Assembly: GCF_002803085.1 (NCBI RefSeq)
Contig: NZ_NNBJ01000004.1
Location: 147,861 to 211,860 of the forward strand
DNA: 64,000 bases
Reading direction: 5' to 3'
Source: Streptomyces sp. CB01201
Lineage (GTDB): Bacteria; Actinomycetota; Actinomycetes; Streptomycetales; Streptomycetaceae
Positions 1-8,591 of the stretch are shown piece by piece. Positions within the stretch are counted from its first letter, which is position 1. The number at the start of each line of letters is the position of its first letter. Under the pieces are notes generated by a model. The model was not told the origin of the DNA. It made no database searches and saw only the letters and a list, made by a program, of their open reading frames with translations. The position numbers were made by a program, and so were the translations under genes.

Positions 1-1350
1 CTGATCATCAAGGTCAGGCTCCAGCCCTTCGTGGCGCTCCTCGCGGTCTCCATAGCCGTCGGCCTCGGCGCGGGGCTCTCGGTCACCGAGCTCTTCGGAA
101 CCGTGCAGAAGTCCGCCGCCGTCTCGGTCATCGAATCCGGCATGGGTGGCATCCTCGGACACGTCGCGATCATCATCGGCCTCGGCACGATGCTCGGCGC
201 GATCCTCGAAGTCAGTGGCGGCGCCGAGGTGTTGAGCACCCGGCTGCTCACCCTCTTCGGCGAGAAGCGCGCCCCTCTCGCGATGGGCCTCACCGGCCTG
301 ATCTTCGGCATCCCGGTCTTCTTCGACGTCGGCATCTTCGTCCTCGCGCCGATCGTGTACGCGGCCGCCAAGCGGTCCGGCAAGTCGATCCTGCTCTACT
401 GCATGCCGCTGCTCGCGGGCCTGTCCATGACCCACGCCTTCCTGCCGCCGCACCCCGGCCCGGTCGCGGCCGCCGGCCTGTTCCACGTCTCGCTCGGCTG
501 GGTCATCCTGATGGGCGCCCTCGTCGGCATCCCGTCCGTCCTCGCCGCCTGGGGTTACGCCGCCTGGATCGGCAAGCGGATCTTCGTCGAGGTCCCGCAG
601 GACATGGTCGAGGCCGCCGAGGAGGCCAGGGCCGCCGTCGCGGCCGAACAGCAGGCCTCCGGCGTCACGCCGCGCGAGGAGCCGGTGTCGCTCGGTGCCG
701 TACTCGCCATCATCGGCACCCCGCTGATCCTGATCCTGGCCGCCACGTTCTCCTCGATCGCCCTGGACCCCTCCACGCTCCGCTCGGTCCTGGAGTTCTT
801 CGGCAACCCGTTCGTGGCCCTGACCATCGCCCTGGTCCTCGCCTACTACCTGCTGGGCATCCGGCGCGGCTGGTCCCGCAAGTCCCTTGAGACGGTGTCC
901 ACTTCGTCGCTCAAGCCGGTCGGCAACATCCTGCTCGTGGTCGGCGCGGGCGGCATCTTCGGCGCGGTCCTGAAGGCGTCGGGCATCGCGGACGCGCTCG
1001 CCAGCACCTTCCACAGCGTCGGCCTCCCGGTGATACTGCTGGCCTGGCTGATCTCGGTCGTCCTGCGCGTGGCGCAGGGCTCGGCGACGGTCGCGATCGT
1101 CACCACGGCCGGCATCGTGGTCCCCCTGGTGGAGGGCTCCGGCTACTCCCAGGCCCATCTGGCCCTGATCATCATGGCGATCTCGGCAGGCTCGATCTTC
1201 GCCTCGCACGTCAACGACGGCGGCTTCTGGATGGTGGCCAAGTACTTCGGCATCACCGAGCGCGACACCCTGAAGTCCTGGACGGTCCTGGAATCGGTCC
1301 TGTCGGTCGCGGGCTTCGCGGTGGCGGCCCTGCTCAGCCTGGTGATCTAG
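1..1350 (+). CDS. GntP-family gluconate/organic acid permease, 5' end missing
   Basis: The frame is open from the first base, so the true start lies upstream of the window; about 449 residues are visible. The protein is almost wholly hydrophobic, with roughly a dozen membrane segments. It carries blocks typical of the GntP gluconate:H+ symporter family, such as GIPVFFDVGIFVLAP and LPPHPGPVAAAG in the first half and SHVNDGGFWMVAKYFG near the end. Members import gluconate or related sugar acids with protons across the cytoplasmic membrane. A strong hairpin terminator lies about 110 bases downstream. A gluconate kinase or GntR-type regulator would be expected upstream, outside the window. The family call is firm; the substrate is inferred. 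Confidence 0.93.
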   Translation: MIIKVRLQPFVALLAVSIAVGLGAGLSVTELFGTVQKSAAVSVIESGMGGILGHVAIIIGLGTMLGAILEVSGGAEVLSTRLLTLFGEKRAPLAMGLTGLIFGIPVFFDVGIFVLAPIVYAAAKRSGKSILLYCMPLLAGLSMTHAFLPPHPGPVAAAGLFHVSLGWVILMGALVGIPSVLAAWGYAAWIGKRIFVEVPQDMVEAAEEARAAVAAEQQASGVTPREEPVSLGAVLAIIGTPLILILAATFSSIALDPSTLRSVLEFFGNPFVALTIALVLAYYLLGIRRGWSRKSLETVSTSSLKPVGNILLVVGAGGIFGAVLKASGIADALASTFHSVGLPVILLAWLISVVLRVAQGSATVAIVTTAGIVVPLVEGSGYSQAHLALIIMAISAGSIFASHVNDGGFWMVAKYFGITERDTLKSWTVLESVLSVAGFAVAALLSLVI

Positions 1351-1440
1351 CCGGACGCGCACGGACGCGCACGGACGCGCACGGACGCGCACGGACGCGC
1401 ACGGACGCGCACCGACGCGTATGGACGAGCGCGGACGTGC
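1351..1440. repeat. 10-bp tandem repeat after the permease stop
   Basis: Nine consecutive 10-base units based on acggacgcgc start at the first base after the TAG stop. Five units (1361-1410) are identical, the first differs by one base, and the last three have drifted. The array ends about 20 bases before the terminator hairpin. A 10-base period matches one helical turn. It is not in the permease frame, and no function is evident. Confidence 0.9.
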
Positions 1441-1458
1441 GCGACCCGCAAGGACAGC

Positions 1459-1489
1459 CGAGGGCGCCCTCTTCGTGAGGGCGCCCTCG
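1459..1489 (+). terminator. Terminator hairpin after permease
   Basis: The 12-base self-complementary word gagggcgccctc occurs at 1460-1471 and again at 1477-1488, separated by ttcgt, with one more C-G pair outside. It forms a 13-bp stem without a clear T tract, as is usual in Streptomyces. Confidence 0.8.
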
Positions 1490-1614
1490 AACGTGTCTGT
1501 CCGCTCAGCAACTCCTTTTGTCCACTTGCCGGTTGGGAGCTGGACACTCAACAATGCGCATGACAAAACAGCACTCCTTCATCATCCGAGCACCCCCACA
1601 AAGGGAACCCCCAC

Positions 1615-2502
1615 ATGAAGAAGTCCTTCGTCGGCGCACTCGGCGCCGTCAGTGCCCTGCTGCTCGCCACCGCGGGCGCGGTGCCGGCCATGGCCGCGCA
1701 GCCCGCAGACGGCCAGGCCCGCGTCGCCGCGCAGACCTCCGCGGGCAAGGCCGCCCCGGCCCCCGTCAAGGCGGTCAACTTCGCCGGAACGGTGGCGCTG
1801 AGCAACTGTTCGGGCTCCGTCATCCGCATGCCCAGCTCGCAGCCGAGCGACCCCGCGCTCGTGCTCTCCAACGGCCACTGCCTCGAAACCGGATTCCCGG
1901 CCGCCGGCGAGGTCATCACCAACCAGCCCTCGTCCCGCACCTTCTCGCTGCTCAACGCGTCCGGCTCCAAGGTCGCGACCCTGCGTGCCAGCAAGGTCGC
2001 GTACGCCACGATGACCGACACGGACATCACGATCTACCAGCTCAACACCACCTACGCGCAGATCCAGAGCAGCTACGGAATCAGCGCGCTCACCCTCAAC
2101 GACGCCCATCCGACCCAGGGTTCGGCCATCAAGGTCGTCTCCGGGTACTGGAAGCGGACCTACAGCTGCAACGTGGACGGCTTCGTCTACCGGCTGAAGG
2201 AGGGCGACTGGACCTGGAAGGACTCGGTCCGCTACACCCCGTCGTGCAACACCATCGGCGGCACCTCGGGCTCCCCGGTGATCGACACGACGACCGGCAA
2301 GGTCGTCGCCGTCAACAACACCGGCAACGAGGACGGCGAGCGCTGCACCGAGAACAACCCGTGCGAGGTGGACCAGAACGGCAACGTCACCGTCCACCAG
2401 GGCACGAACTACGCCGAGGAGACGTACCTCATCGTCGCCTGCGTCGGCACCGGCAACAAGATTGACCTGAGCCGCGCCGGCTGCGCCCTGCCCAAGCCGT
2501 GA
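1615..2502 (+). CDS. Secreted trypsin-like serine protease
   Basis: A 295-residue protein starting at ATG 1615, with AAGGGA about 8 bases upstream. Residues 1-27 form a secretion signal (KK, hydrophobic stretch, AMA cleavage site). The mature part has the chymotrypsin-fold triad: His88 in NGHC, Asp135 or Asp137 in TDTDITIY, and Ser218 in GGTSGSP. Several cysteines could form disulfides in the exported enzyme. It probably degrades extracellular protein. The substrate pocket and specificity cannot be read from the sequence, so a regulatory protease is also possible. It converges with the chitinase gene, and a 12-bp-stem hairpin separates the two. Confidence 0.9.
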   Translation: MKKSFVGALGAVSALLLATAGAVPAMAAQPADGQARVAAQTSAGKAAPAPVKAVNFAGTVALSNCSGSVIRMPSSQPSDPALVLSNGHCLETGFPAAGEVITNQPSSRTFSLLNASGSKVATLRASKVAYATMTDTDITIYQLNTTYAQIQSSYGISALTLNDAHPTQGSAIKVVSGYWKRTYSCNVDGFVYRLKEGDWTWKDSVRYTPSCNTIGGTSGSPVIDTTTGKVVAVNNTGNEDGERCTENNPCEVDQNGNVTVHQGTNYAEETYLIVACVGTGNKIDLSRAGCALPKP

Positions 2503-2550
2503 CCACCCGTAGGGCGTGATCCACAGGACAGCAGCGGGACAGCACGAAGG

Positions 2551-2580
2551 CAGCGCCGCCCGGGAGAGCGGGCGGCGCTG
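2551..2580. terminator. Bidirectional terminator between protease and chitinase
   Basis: A perfect 12-bp stem: cagcgccgcccg at 2551-2562 pairs with 2569-2580 around a 6-base loop. It sits between the two convergent stop codons and can serve both genes. Confidence 0.85.
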
Positions 2581-2602
2581 CTGCCGTGAGCGGGCCGTGC
2601 GG

Positions 2603-4300
2603 TTACGGAAGGGCGTGGACGTGCGGGCCGACCGCGCCGGACCAGGCGTTGCCCGACTTGGCGTCCCAGTTGGTGGACCAGGTCATCGCGCCGCGCAGGG
2701 TCGGGTAGGTCTTGGACGGCTTGAAGTTGCCGCAGCTCGTGCCCTTGGTCAGGCAGTCGAGCGCCGCGTTCACCACGGACGGCGAGACATAGCCGCTGCC
2801 CGCGCCGGACGTGGAGGCCGGCAGGCCGAGCCCGACCTGTGAGGGGTCGAGACCGCCCTGGAGCTGGATGCAGGCGAGCGCGGTCAGGAAGTCGACCGTG
2901 CCCTGCGAGTAGACGTTGCCGTCGCAGCCGTTCATCGAACCGCTGTTGTAGTACTGCATGTTGACGACGGTCAGGATGTCCTTGATGTTGAGCGCCGTCT
3001 TGAAGTACTCGTTCGACGGGGACTGCATGTCGATGGTCTGCGGGGCCATCGTGATGACGGTCTTGCTGCCGCCCTTCGCGGCGATCGCCTTCAACGCCTG
3101 TGTCATATAGGTGGAGTTGAGGCCGTTCTCCAGGTCGATGTCGACGCCGTCGAAGCCGTACGTCTGCATCAGCGAGTACACCGAGTTGGCGAAGTTGTTC
3201 GCCGAGTTGGAGTCGCTGACCGAGATCGTGCCGTTCTGGCCGCCGATCGAGATGATCACGAACTTGCCGGCCGCGTGCTTGGCCGCGATGTCCGCCTTGA
3301 ACTGGTCGACGGTGTAGCCGCCGAGACCGGCCGAGTCGAGCGTGAAGCTCACCGCGCCCGGCGTGCTGGTGGCGTCCGCGAAGGCCACGGCGATGATGTC
3401 GTAGTCCGCCGGCACATCGCTGATCTTCTGGACCGTCGCGCCGTTGTTGAAGTTCTGCCAGTAGCCGGTCACCGCGTGCTTGGGCACGTTCCCGCCGCCG
3501 CCCGGGTTGCCGCCGGAGGCCGAGGTGGTGCCGGTCACCGCCGCCGACTTCGGGGACTCGCCCGCCGCGTTGGTCGCGCTCACCTGGAACTGGTACGAGG
3601 TCGACGCGCTCAGCCCGGTCACGGTCGCCGAACTGCCCGTCACCGACTGCACCTTGGTGCCGCCCTGGTAGACGTTGTACCCGGTCGCGTTCGACACCGC
3701 GCCCCAAGACAGGTTCACCGAGGACGAGCTGACCGAGCCGACCGCGAGGCCGGCGGGCGCCGCCGGGACCGTCGGGGCCGGGTCGCCGCCCCCGCCGCCG
3801 TCCGGCCCGAACACCGAGAAGTCATCGGCGTAGTAGGCGGGTTGGCCGTACCAGCCGTGCGTGTAGATCTGCACGGAGGTGGTGGACGAGCCGGTCTTGA
3901 AGCTGGTGCTCAGCTGGCTGTAGCCGCTGCCCGTGCCGGGGGTCCAGGTCGAGACGTCGGTGGTGCCGGTACCGCTCGCGCCGAGGTAGACGTAACTGCC
4001 CTGGACCCAGGCGCTCAGCGTGTAGGTCGAGTTGGGCTTCACGGCGACGGTCTGCGAACACTGGGCGGTGTCCGAGCCCGAGGGCGTGGCCTTGAGTGCG
4101 GCGGTGCCGCCGTGCACGGGCGAGGAGACGGTGGCACCGCTCCCGGCCGAGCAGCTCCAGTTGCCGAGGCCCGACTCGAACCCGGCGTTCTTGGCGTTGT
4201 TGACGTCGGCCGCCTGGGCGGTGCCGGCGAGCCCGGCTATGGACAGGGCACCGGCCGCAACCACGGCCAGGGCGAGCCTTGCATGTCTCGCGCGGTTCAC
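2603..4300 (-). CDS. Secreted GH18 chitinase (CBM + FnIII + catalytic domain)
   Basis: A 565-residue exochitinase/endochitinase-type protein. GTG at 4300 was chosen because GGAGG lies just upstream and a clean signal peptide follows (cleavage near TAQA, residue 30). The frame stays open further upstream, but that stretch is promoter-like. Order of parts: signal; a carbohydrate-binding domain of the CBM4_9/CBM16 type (about 32-165); a Gly-Pro linker; a fibronectin III domain (about 180-260); a second Gly-rich linker; and a GH18 barrel (about 275-565). The barrel has the catalytic DGVDIDLE motif, with Asp384, Asp387, Asp389 and acid/base Glu391. It hydrolyses chitin outside the cell, feeding N-acetylglucosamine metabolism. 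The DasR-like site upstream supports chitin-responsive control. Confidence 0.95.
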   Translation of the reverse strand: MNRARHARLALAVVAAGALSIAGLAGTAQAADVNNAKNAGFESGLGNWSCSAGSGATVSSPVHGGTAALKATPSGSDTAQCSQTVAVKPNSTYTLSAWVQGSYVYLGASGTGTTDVSTWTPGTGSGYSQLSTSFKTGSSTTSVQIYTHGWYGQPAYYADDFSVFGPDGGGGGDPAPTVPAAPAGLAVGSVSSSSVNLSWGAVSNATGYNVYQGGTKVQSVTGSSATVTGLSASTSYQFQVSATNAAGESPKSAAVTGTTSASGGNPGGGGNVPKHAVTGYWQNFNNGATVQKISDVPADYDIIAVAFADATSTPGAVSFTLDSAGLGGYTVDQFKADIAAKHAAGKFVIISIGGQNGTISVSDSNSANNFANSVYSLMQTYGFDGVDIDLENGLNSTYMTQALKAIAAKGGSKTVITMAPQTIDMQSPSNEYFKTALNIKDILTVVNMQYYNSGSMNGCDGNVYSQGTVDFLTALACIQLQGGLDPSQVGLGLPASTSGAGSGYVSPSVVNAALDCLTKGTSCGNFKPSKTYPTLRGAMTWSTNWDAKSGNAWSGAVGPHVHALP

Positions 4301-4406
4301 TTGCTGCCTCCGGGAGGGGAGTGGGGAGGGTGGGGAGTGAAGGGGGAAGTGAAGGAACGGGGAAGCGGGACGGCAGGTGGGGAGGGCGTCGTCCTGGTCG
4401 CACAAC

Positions 4407-4420
4407 TTGGTCCAGACCAA
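4407..4420 (-). promoter_or_regulatory. DasR-type operator (dre) in the chitinase promoter
   Basis: The palindrome TTGGTCCAGACCAA (inner core TGGTCCAGACCA) matches the DasR-responsive element and the classic Streptomyces chitinase repeat TGGTCYAGACCW. On the chitinase strand a TTGACA -35-like box lies at 4432-4427, directly before the operator, so the site falls in the -35/-10 spacer. A regulator bound there would block RNA polymerase until glucosamine phosphates release it. The start codon is about 105 bases downstream. Confidence 0.85.
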
Positions 4421-4746
4421 TTCGCTTGTCAAGACCTCGCGCAGGGACCTGGGGAGTGGGACGGCCACGAATCGGGCGCGGCTCCGCTCCGATGGGCGAG
4501 GATCAATTCCGGCCGGGGACATGGCCGACTTCGTACGCAACTCCCGTCCCACGCGCACCAAAACCAGCCCCGGAAGCACACAGGAAAGGAGAAGACGGTT
4601 CTCCGGCCGGTAGGTCGTGGATAAAGTGCTGATGCAGGTGGGAATCGCAGGGATCAGTTGCGGTCGTGGGGCTCGCACACGCTCGCGCACCGCATGGAAC
4701 GGGGGCCCAGGGTGGCGACCGCGATCAGTGAACGGGGGCCCGGGAC

Positions 4747-5682
4747 GTGCCGACCGCGATAGCCGTCACCAGCCCCGACCTGGTGCTGCCGCCGACCGAC
4801 CCGCAGACGCCGCTCGCGGCCCTGCTCCAGTCGCCGGACGCCCAGCCGCTCGACTCCGCACTCGTCGACATGCACCGCCTCCTGGAACAGCACGGATATG
4901 TCATCGCCTTCTGTCCGGCGTCCATTCCGGCGGCCCATGAACAGCGGCTGCACACGGTTCGGTCGCTCCTGGAAACCGACCGGATCACGCTGATCAAATC
5001 CGAACTGCCTCCGCTAGGACTCGCCATCCTGGTAAGGCAGTTGAGGCAGTTGTCGGTGTGTGACTTCAGCCCCGGTGTGATCGCGTCGGCGGCCCGGCTG
5101 CTGTCGCACTACATCCACACCGGAGCCGTGCTCAACTCCGTGACCCGGCTGGAACGCATCCCGGTCGGGCTCACCGCCCACGCCAAGTCATGGATGCCCG
5201 GCAGCCAGTTCGCCGTCCTCGCCAACCCGACACCCCAGCTCGTCAAGCTAGGCCCGGCGGCCACCCTGGAGGGACCCGACTTCGCCTGCGAGCTGCTCCT
5301 GGCCAGGGGGTCCGCCCACGCTGAATGGATCACCGGCACACTCGCCCCCGCCTGGCAGATCAAGACCGTCCAGGAGACCGCCCTGCCCGCCGACTCGGCC
5401 GCCTGGTGGGGCACCGGCAAGCTGACCGAGTTCGCCGCCTATCTGCCCGACATCGCGGTGCTCTACCAGCTCGTGGCCTCGGTGCGGCGCGAACAGTGCC
5501 GCTGGTGTCCCATGGAACTCATCGGCGACCGCTGTGGATTCTGCTCCTCGCGTCAGCCGCCCGAGGGCGAGCCCGACCCGCCGCACGGGGTCGCCGCCCT
5601 CGACCCGGTGCCGGCCTCCGCCTACCGCTCCCGGCCCCTCACCCGGGCCGAACGACGCCGCGCCATCGCGCCGGGCCCGTGA
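4747..5682 (+). CDS. Uncharacterised protein with C-terminal zinc-ribbon-like cysteines
   Basis: A 311-residue soluble protein from GTG 4747. I recognise no named family. It is mostly globular, with no signal peptide or membrane segment. Near the C terminus there are two CxxC pairs (CRWC and CGFC, about nine residues apart), typical of a small zinc ribbon. A proline-rich tail with a basic TRAERRRA end follows. It reads in the same direction as the Tad locus starting 70 bases later, so it may be its first, locus-specific gene. The region between this gene and the chitinase start (about 445 bases) holds only the chitinase promoter as far as I can see. Confidence 0.7.
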   Translation: MPTAIAVTSPDLVLPPTDPQTPLAALLQSPDAQPLDSALVDMHRLLEQHGYVIAFCPASIPAAHEQRLHTVRSLLETDRITLIKSELPPLGLAILVRQLRQLSVCDFSPGVIASAARLLSHYIHTGAVLNSVTRLERIPVGLTAHAKSWMPGSQFAVLANPTPQLVKLGPAATLEGPDFACELLLARGSAHAEWITGTLAPAWQIKTVQETALPADSAAWWGTGKLTEFAAYLPDIAVLYQLVASVRREQCRWCPMELIGDRCGFCSSRQPPEGEPDPPHGVAALDPVPASAYRSRPLTRAERRRAIAPGP

Positions 5683-5752
5683 CCACAACGCCTGCTCCCA
5701 GCAAGGCATTTGCCCGCTCTACCCCACGTCAGCGAACGAGGTCGTACGGTCA

Positions 5753-6460
5753 ATGAACTCCCGCCAGCGCCGCGGCATCATCCTTCTCCTCCTCTCGCTC
5801 CTGTGTGCCCTCGGCGCGTTCGCCGGGGTGTTCGCGGTGATCAGCGACGTGGACTCCAAGGTGGGCCCCGAGGTGACGGCGTACAAGCTGAAGGACGACA
5901 TCGACGCCTACGCGCCCCTGAAGGCGGACCAGTTCGCGAAGACGAGCATGCCCAAACGCTGGCTCTCCGAGGGTGCGGTCACCGATCTCTCCGATGTCAT
6001 CGGCAAGATGGCGGCGACCCATCTCACCAAGGGCTCCCTGCTCCAGGACGGCATGTTCACCGACCGTCCCCAACTCAAGCCGGGTGAGCAGGAGATCGCC
6101 ATCATGATCGACGCGTCGACGGGAGTCGCGGGGAAGATCAACGGGAACGACAGCGTCAACATCTTCGCCACGTTCGCGGCGACCAAACAGGGCGACACCC
6201 CCGAGTCCAAGCTCATCGTCGCCAACGCCCGAGTGATCCAGGTGGGCGCCGTCCAGGCCCTGACCCCGAGCGCGTCGGACAAGAACCAGACCACCCAGGC
6301 CGTCCCGATCACCTTCGCCCTCAGCACCCTGGACGCCCAACGGGTCGCCTACGCCGAGTCGTTCGCCACCCATGTCCGTCTCGCGCTGGTCGGCCGCGGC
6401 AACGGCGACAGCACGATTCCGCCCGGTGACCGTACGTACCGGCTCGAAAAGGACCAGTGA
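5753..6460 (+). CDS. CpaB/RcpC-like SAF-domain pilus assembly protein
   Basis: A 235-residue protein. ATG 5753 is placed so that the chain begins with basic residues followed by a single N-terminal membrane anchor (IILLLLSLLCALGAFAGVFAVI). The outer part has a SAF-like region (about 45-110: KLKDDIDAYAPLKADQF ... LTKGSLLQ) and a beta-rich RcpC-like region (EIAIMIDASTGVAGKINGNDSVNIF). CpaB/RcpC proteins help assemble or stabilise the Flp pilus outside the membrane. It is followed after 7 bases by the CpaE-like gene. The frame is open further upstream, but that sequence overlaps the previous gene and looks noncoding. Confidence 0.85.
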   Translation: MNSRQRRGIILLLLSLLCALGAFAGVFAVISDVDSKVGPEVTAYKLKDDIDAYAPLKADQFAKTSMPKRWLSEGAVTDLSDVIGKMAATHLTKGSLLQDGMFTDRPQLKPGEQEIAIMIDASTGVAGKINGNDSVNIFATFAATKQGDTPESKLIVANARVIQVGAVQALTPSASDKNQTTQAVPITFALSTLDAQRVAYAESFATHVRLALVGRGNGDSTIPPGDRTYRLEKDQ

Positions 6461-6467
6461 GGTGCGG

Positions 6468-7706
6468 ATGACCACCCGAATCCTTCCGGCCGTCTCCGAC
6501 GCGGACGCCGCCCGATCCGTCACCACCCTGCTCAGCCAGCTCCCCGACGCCGAACCCGCGGTGCCGGTCGGCGACTCCACACAGTTGCTCGACACCCTGG
6601 CCAGGCTCGCGGGCGAGTCCCTGGACGAGCTCCCCGAGGTCGTGCTGGTCCACGAGCGCATCGGCCCGGTCCCGGCCCTCGAACTGATCAGGGAGGTCGC
6701 CCTGCGGTTCCCGGCGGTCGGCGTCGTCCTGATCTCCTCGGATGCCGGGCCCGCTGTCTTCTCCGCCGCCATGGACTCCGGCGCGCGCGGGCTGGTCGCG
6801 CTGCCGCTGTCGTACGAGGAACTCGCGGTGCGCGTGCAGGCGGCGGCGCAGTGGTCCGCGGGTGTACGCCGGCACCTGGGTGCGGGCCTCGACGTCTTCA
6901 CCGGGCCCGGCGGCACCGTCACCACCGTCACCGGGGCCAAGGGTGGTGTCGGCACCACCCTGATCGCCGTCCAACTCGCCCTCGCCGCACGGGCATCGGG
7001 CCGCACCACCGTGCTGCTCGACCTGGACCTCCAGGCCGGCGACGTCGCCTCCTACCTGGACGTGCAGTTCCGGCGCTCCATCGCCGACCTCGCCGCGATC
7101 ACCGACATCTCGCCCCGCGTCCTGGCCGACGCCGTCTTCAACCACGAGAGCGGGCTTGCCCTGCTGCTCGCCCCCGCCGAGGGGGAACGCGGCGAGGAGG
7201 TGACGGACCGGTCCGCCCGCCAGATCATCGGCGCCCTGCGCACCCGCTACGAGGCCGTCGTCGTGGACTGCGGCACCCAGACGACCGCCGCCAACGCGGT
7301 CGCGGTCGAGATGGCCGATGTCGCCCTCCTCGTCACCACCCCGGACGTCGTGTCCGTACGCGGCGCCAAGCGGACCGTACGGATGTGGGACCGGCTCCAG
7401 ATCCGCAAGGCGGAGGAGACCACCACCGTGGTGAACCGGCACACCCGGAACACCGAGATCCAGCCCCCGCTGGTTCAGAAGATCACCGGCACCAGGGTCT
7501 CCCAGACCGCAGTACCGGCCCATTTCAAGGAACTTCAGTCCGCCGTGGACGCGGGGCGGCTGCACGACCTGGACAACAAGAGCACGGTCAAGCAGGCCAT
7601 CTGGGCCCTGGCCGGCGAGATCGGCCTGCTCAAGGCCCCGGAAGGCAGAGCCAAGGCGCGCGCAGCCCGGGGCTCCGGCCTGGTGCTCCGGCGCAGGGGG
7701 TCCTGA
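6468..7706 (+). CDS. CpaE/TadZ-like receiver + ParA-type ATPase
   Basis: A 412-residue protein with ATG 6468 behind GAGG. The first ~125 residues resemble a degenerate response-regulator receiver (EVVLVHERIGPVPALELI ... SSDAGPAVFSAAMDSGARG). A MinD/ParA-family ATPase domain follows, with deviant Walker A KGGVGTT (158-164) and DLDLQAGDVASYLD. This is the CpaE/TadZ architecture: a polar or membrane localiser that recruits the Tad secretion machine. The stop TGA overlaps the next start (TGATG), indicating translational coupling. It could also be named a septum-site-determining (Ssd-like) protein; the Tad context favours TadZ. Confidence 0.88.
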   Translation: MTTRILPAVSDADAARSVTTLLSQLPDAEPAVPVGDSTQLLDTLARLAGESLDELPEVVLVHERIGPVPALELIREVALRFPAVGVVLISSDAGPAVFSAAMDSGARGLVALPLSYEELAVRVQAAAQWSAGVRRHLGAGLDVFTGPGGTVTTVTGAKGGVGTTLIAVQLALAARASGRTTVLLDLDLQAGDVASYLDVQFRRSIADLAAITDISPRVLADAVFNHESGLALLLAPAEGERGEEVTDRSARQIIGALRTRYEAVVVDCGTQTTAANAVAVEMADVALLVTTPDVVSVRGAKRTVRMWDRLQIRKAEETTTVVNRHTRNTEIQPPLVQKITGTRVSQTAVPAHFKELQSAVDAGRLHDLDNKSTVKQAIWALAGEIGLLKAPEGRAKARAARGSGLVLRRRGS

Positions 7707-8143
7707 TGCGGGGGGTGCGCCCGGTACGCGGGGTGCGGGTGAGGAGGATCCGTGCGGGCAGCCGGGGGAGCCGGATCCGTGCGTGCGGGCAGGACCGGGG
7801 ACAGACGGTGATCGAGTTCATCGGCGTGGTCCCGCTGATCCTGCTCCTCCTTGTCGCGCTGTGGCAGTGCGCTCTGGTCGGGTACGCCTTCGTCCTCGTG
7901 GGCAACGCGGCCGACGAGGGGGCGCGGGCGGGGGCGGCGGCGCAGGGCGATGGAGCCGCCGCCTGCGAGACGGCAGCCCTGCACGAGGTGCCCTCGTCCC
8001 TTCAGGCCGGCCCTCCCGCTTGCGGAGCGGACGGGGCCGGCATGTACGGGGCGAAGGTCACCCTGAAGATCCCCATTCTGATCCCGGGTGTCCTCAACGG
8101 CTTCCCCATCGAGGGCACCGCCGCCCATGTGAAGGAGCGCTGA
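7706..8143 (+). CDS. TadE-like pseudopilin 1
   Basis: A 145-residue protein coupled to the preceding gene by a TGATG overlap. An unusually arginine-rich leader of about 32 residues ends in DRGQTVIEF, with Gly32|Gln33 as the expected class III prepilin cleavage point and Glu37 at position +5. A hydrophobic helix (VVPLILLLLVALW) follows. The rest is a small extracytoplasmic domain with two or three cysteines. TadE proteins are minor pseudopilins needed for Flp pilus assembly. Confidence 0.82.
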   Translation: MRGVRPVRGVRVRRIRAGSRGSRIRACGQDRGQTVIEFIGVVPLILLLLVALWQCALVGYAFVLVGNAADEGARAGAAAQGDGAAACETAALHEVPSSLQAGPPACGADGAGMYGAKVTLKIPILIPGVLNGFPIEGTAAHVKER

Positions 8144-8146
8144 GCC

Positions 8147-8554
8147 GTGCGCATGCGTACGTGTCGAGGGCGCGAGCGGGACGACCGTGGTCAAGTCGCC
8201 CTGGAATACATCGGGTTCGTCGCCATCCTGCTGCTCGTCGGCCTCGCCGCGATCCAGCTCGGGGTCGCCGCGTACGCCGCGAACCAGGCGGGTACAGGGG
8301 CGCGCGCGGCGGCACGGGCGGCGAGTCTCGACGCGCCGCGGGCGGGCGAGCCGGTGCTGGACCCGGTGGCCGCGGGGACGGCCGCGGTCAGCGGGTGGCT
8401 CAAGCCGCGGATCGCACCCGCCGGAACTGGGGGAGACGGCGTCTCGTACACCGTCACCATCGCGATCCCCAGCGTCATCCCCGGTCTGGGCGACGGCTTC
8501 TTCGGCACCACCACCCGTACGTCCACCATGCCGAAGCTCCGGCAGCAGAACTGA
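8147..8554 (+). CDS. TadE-like pseudopilin 2
   Basis: A 135-residue protein with GTG 8147, three bases after the previous stop. A short basic leader ends at DRGQVALEY (Gly15|Gln16, Glu20, Tyr21), followed by a hydrophobic helix (FVAILLLVGLAAIQLGVAAYA). The outer domain is Ala/Gly-rich, with VSYTVTIAIPSVIPG near the end. It is paralogous in plan to the preceding gene, as expected for a TadE/TadF pair. Confidence 0.82.
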   Translation: MRMRTCRGRERDDRGQVALEYIGFVAILLLVGLAAIQLGVAAYAANQAGTGARAAARAASLDAPRAGEPVLDPVAAGTAAVSGWLKPRIAPAGTGGDGVSYTVTIAIPSVIPGLGDGFFGTTTRTSTMPKLRQQN

Positions 8555-8591
8555 TGCGGACGAGCCGCCCCGAGAAGACTGGAGAGATGAC

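Noticed and set aside
1351..1440. Coding extension of the permease or a small Arg-rich peptide
   Set aside because: The permease ends in TAG at 1348-1350, and the frames across the array give only repetitive Arg/Ala/Ser strings.
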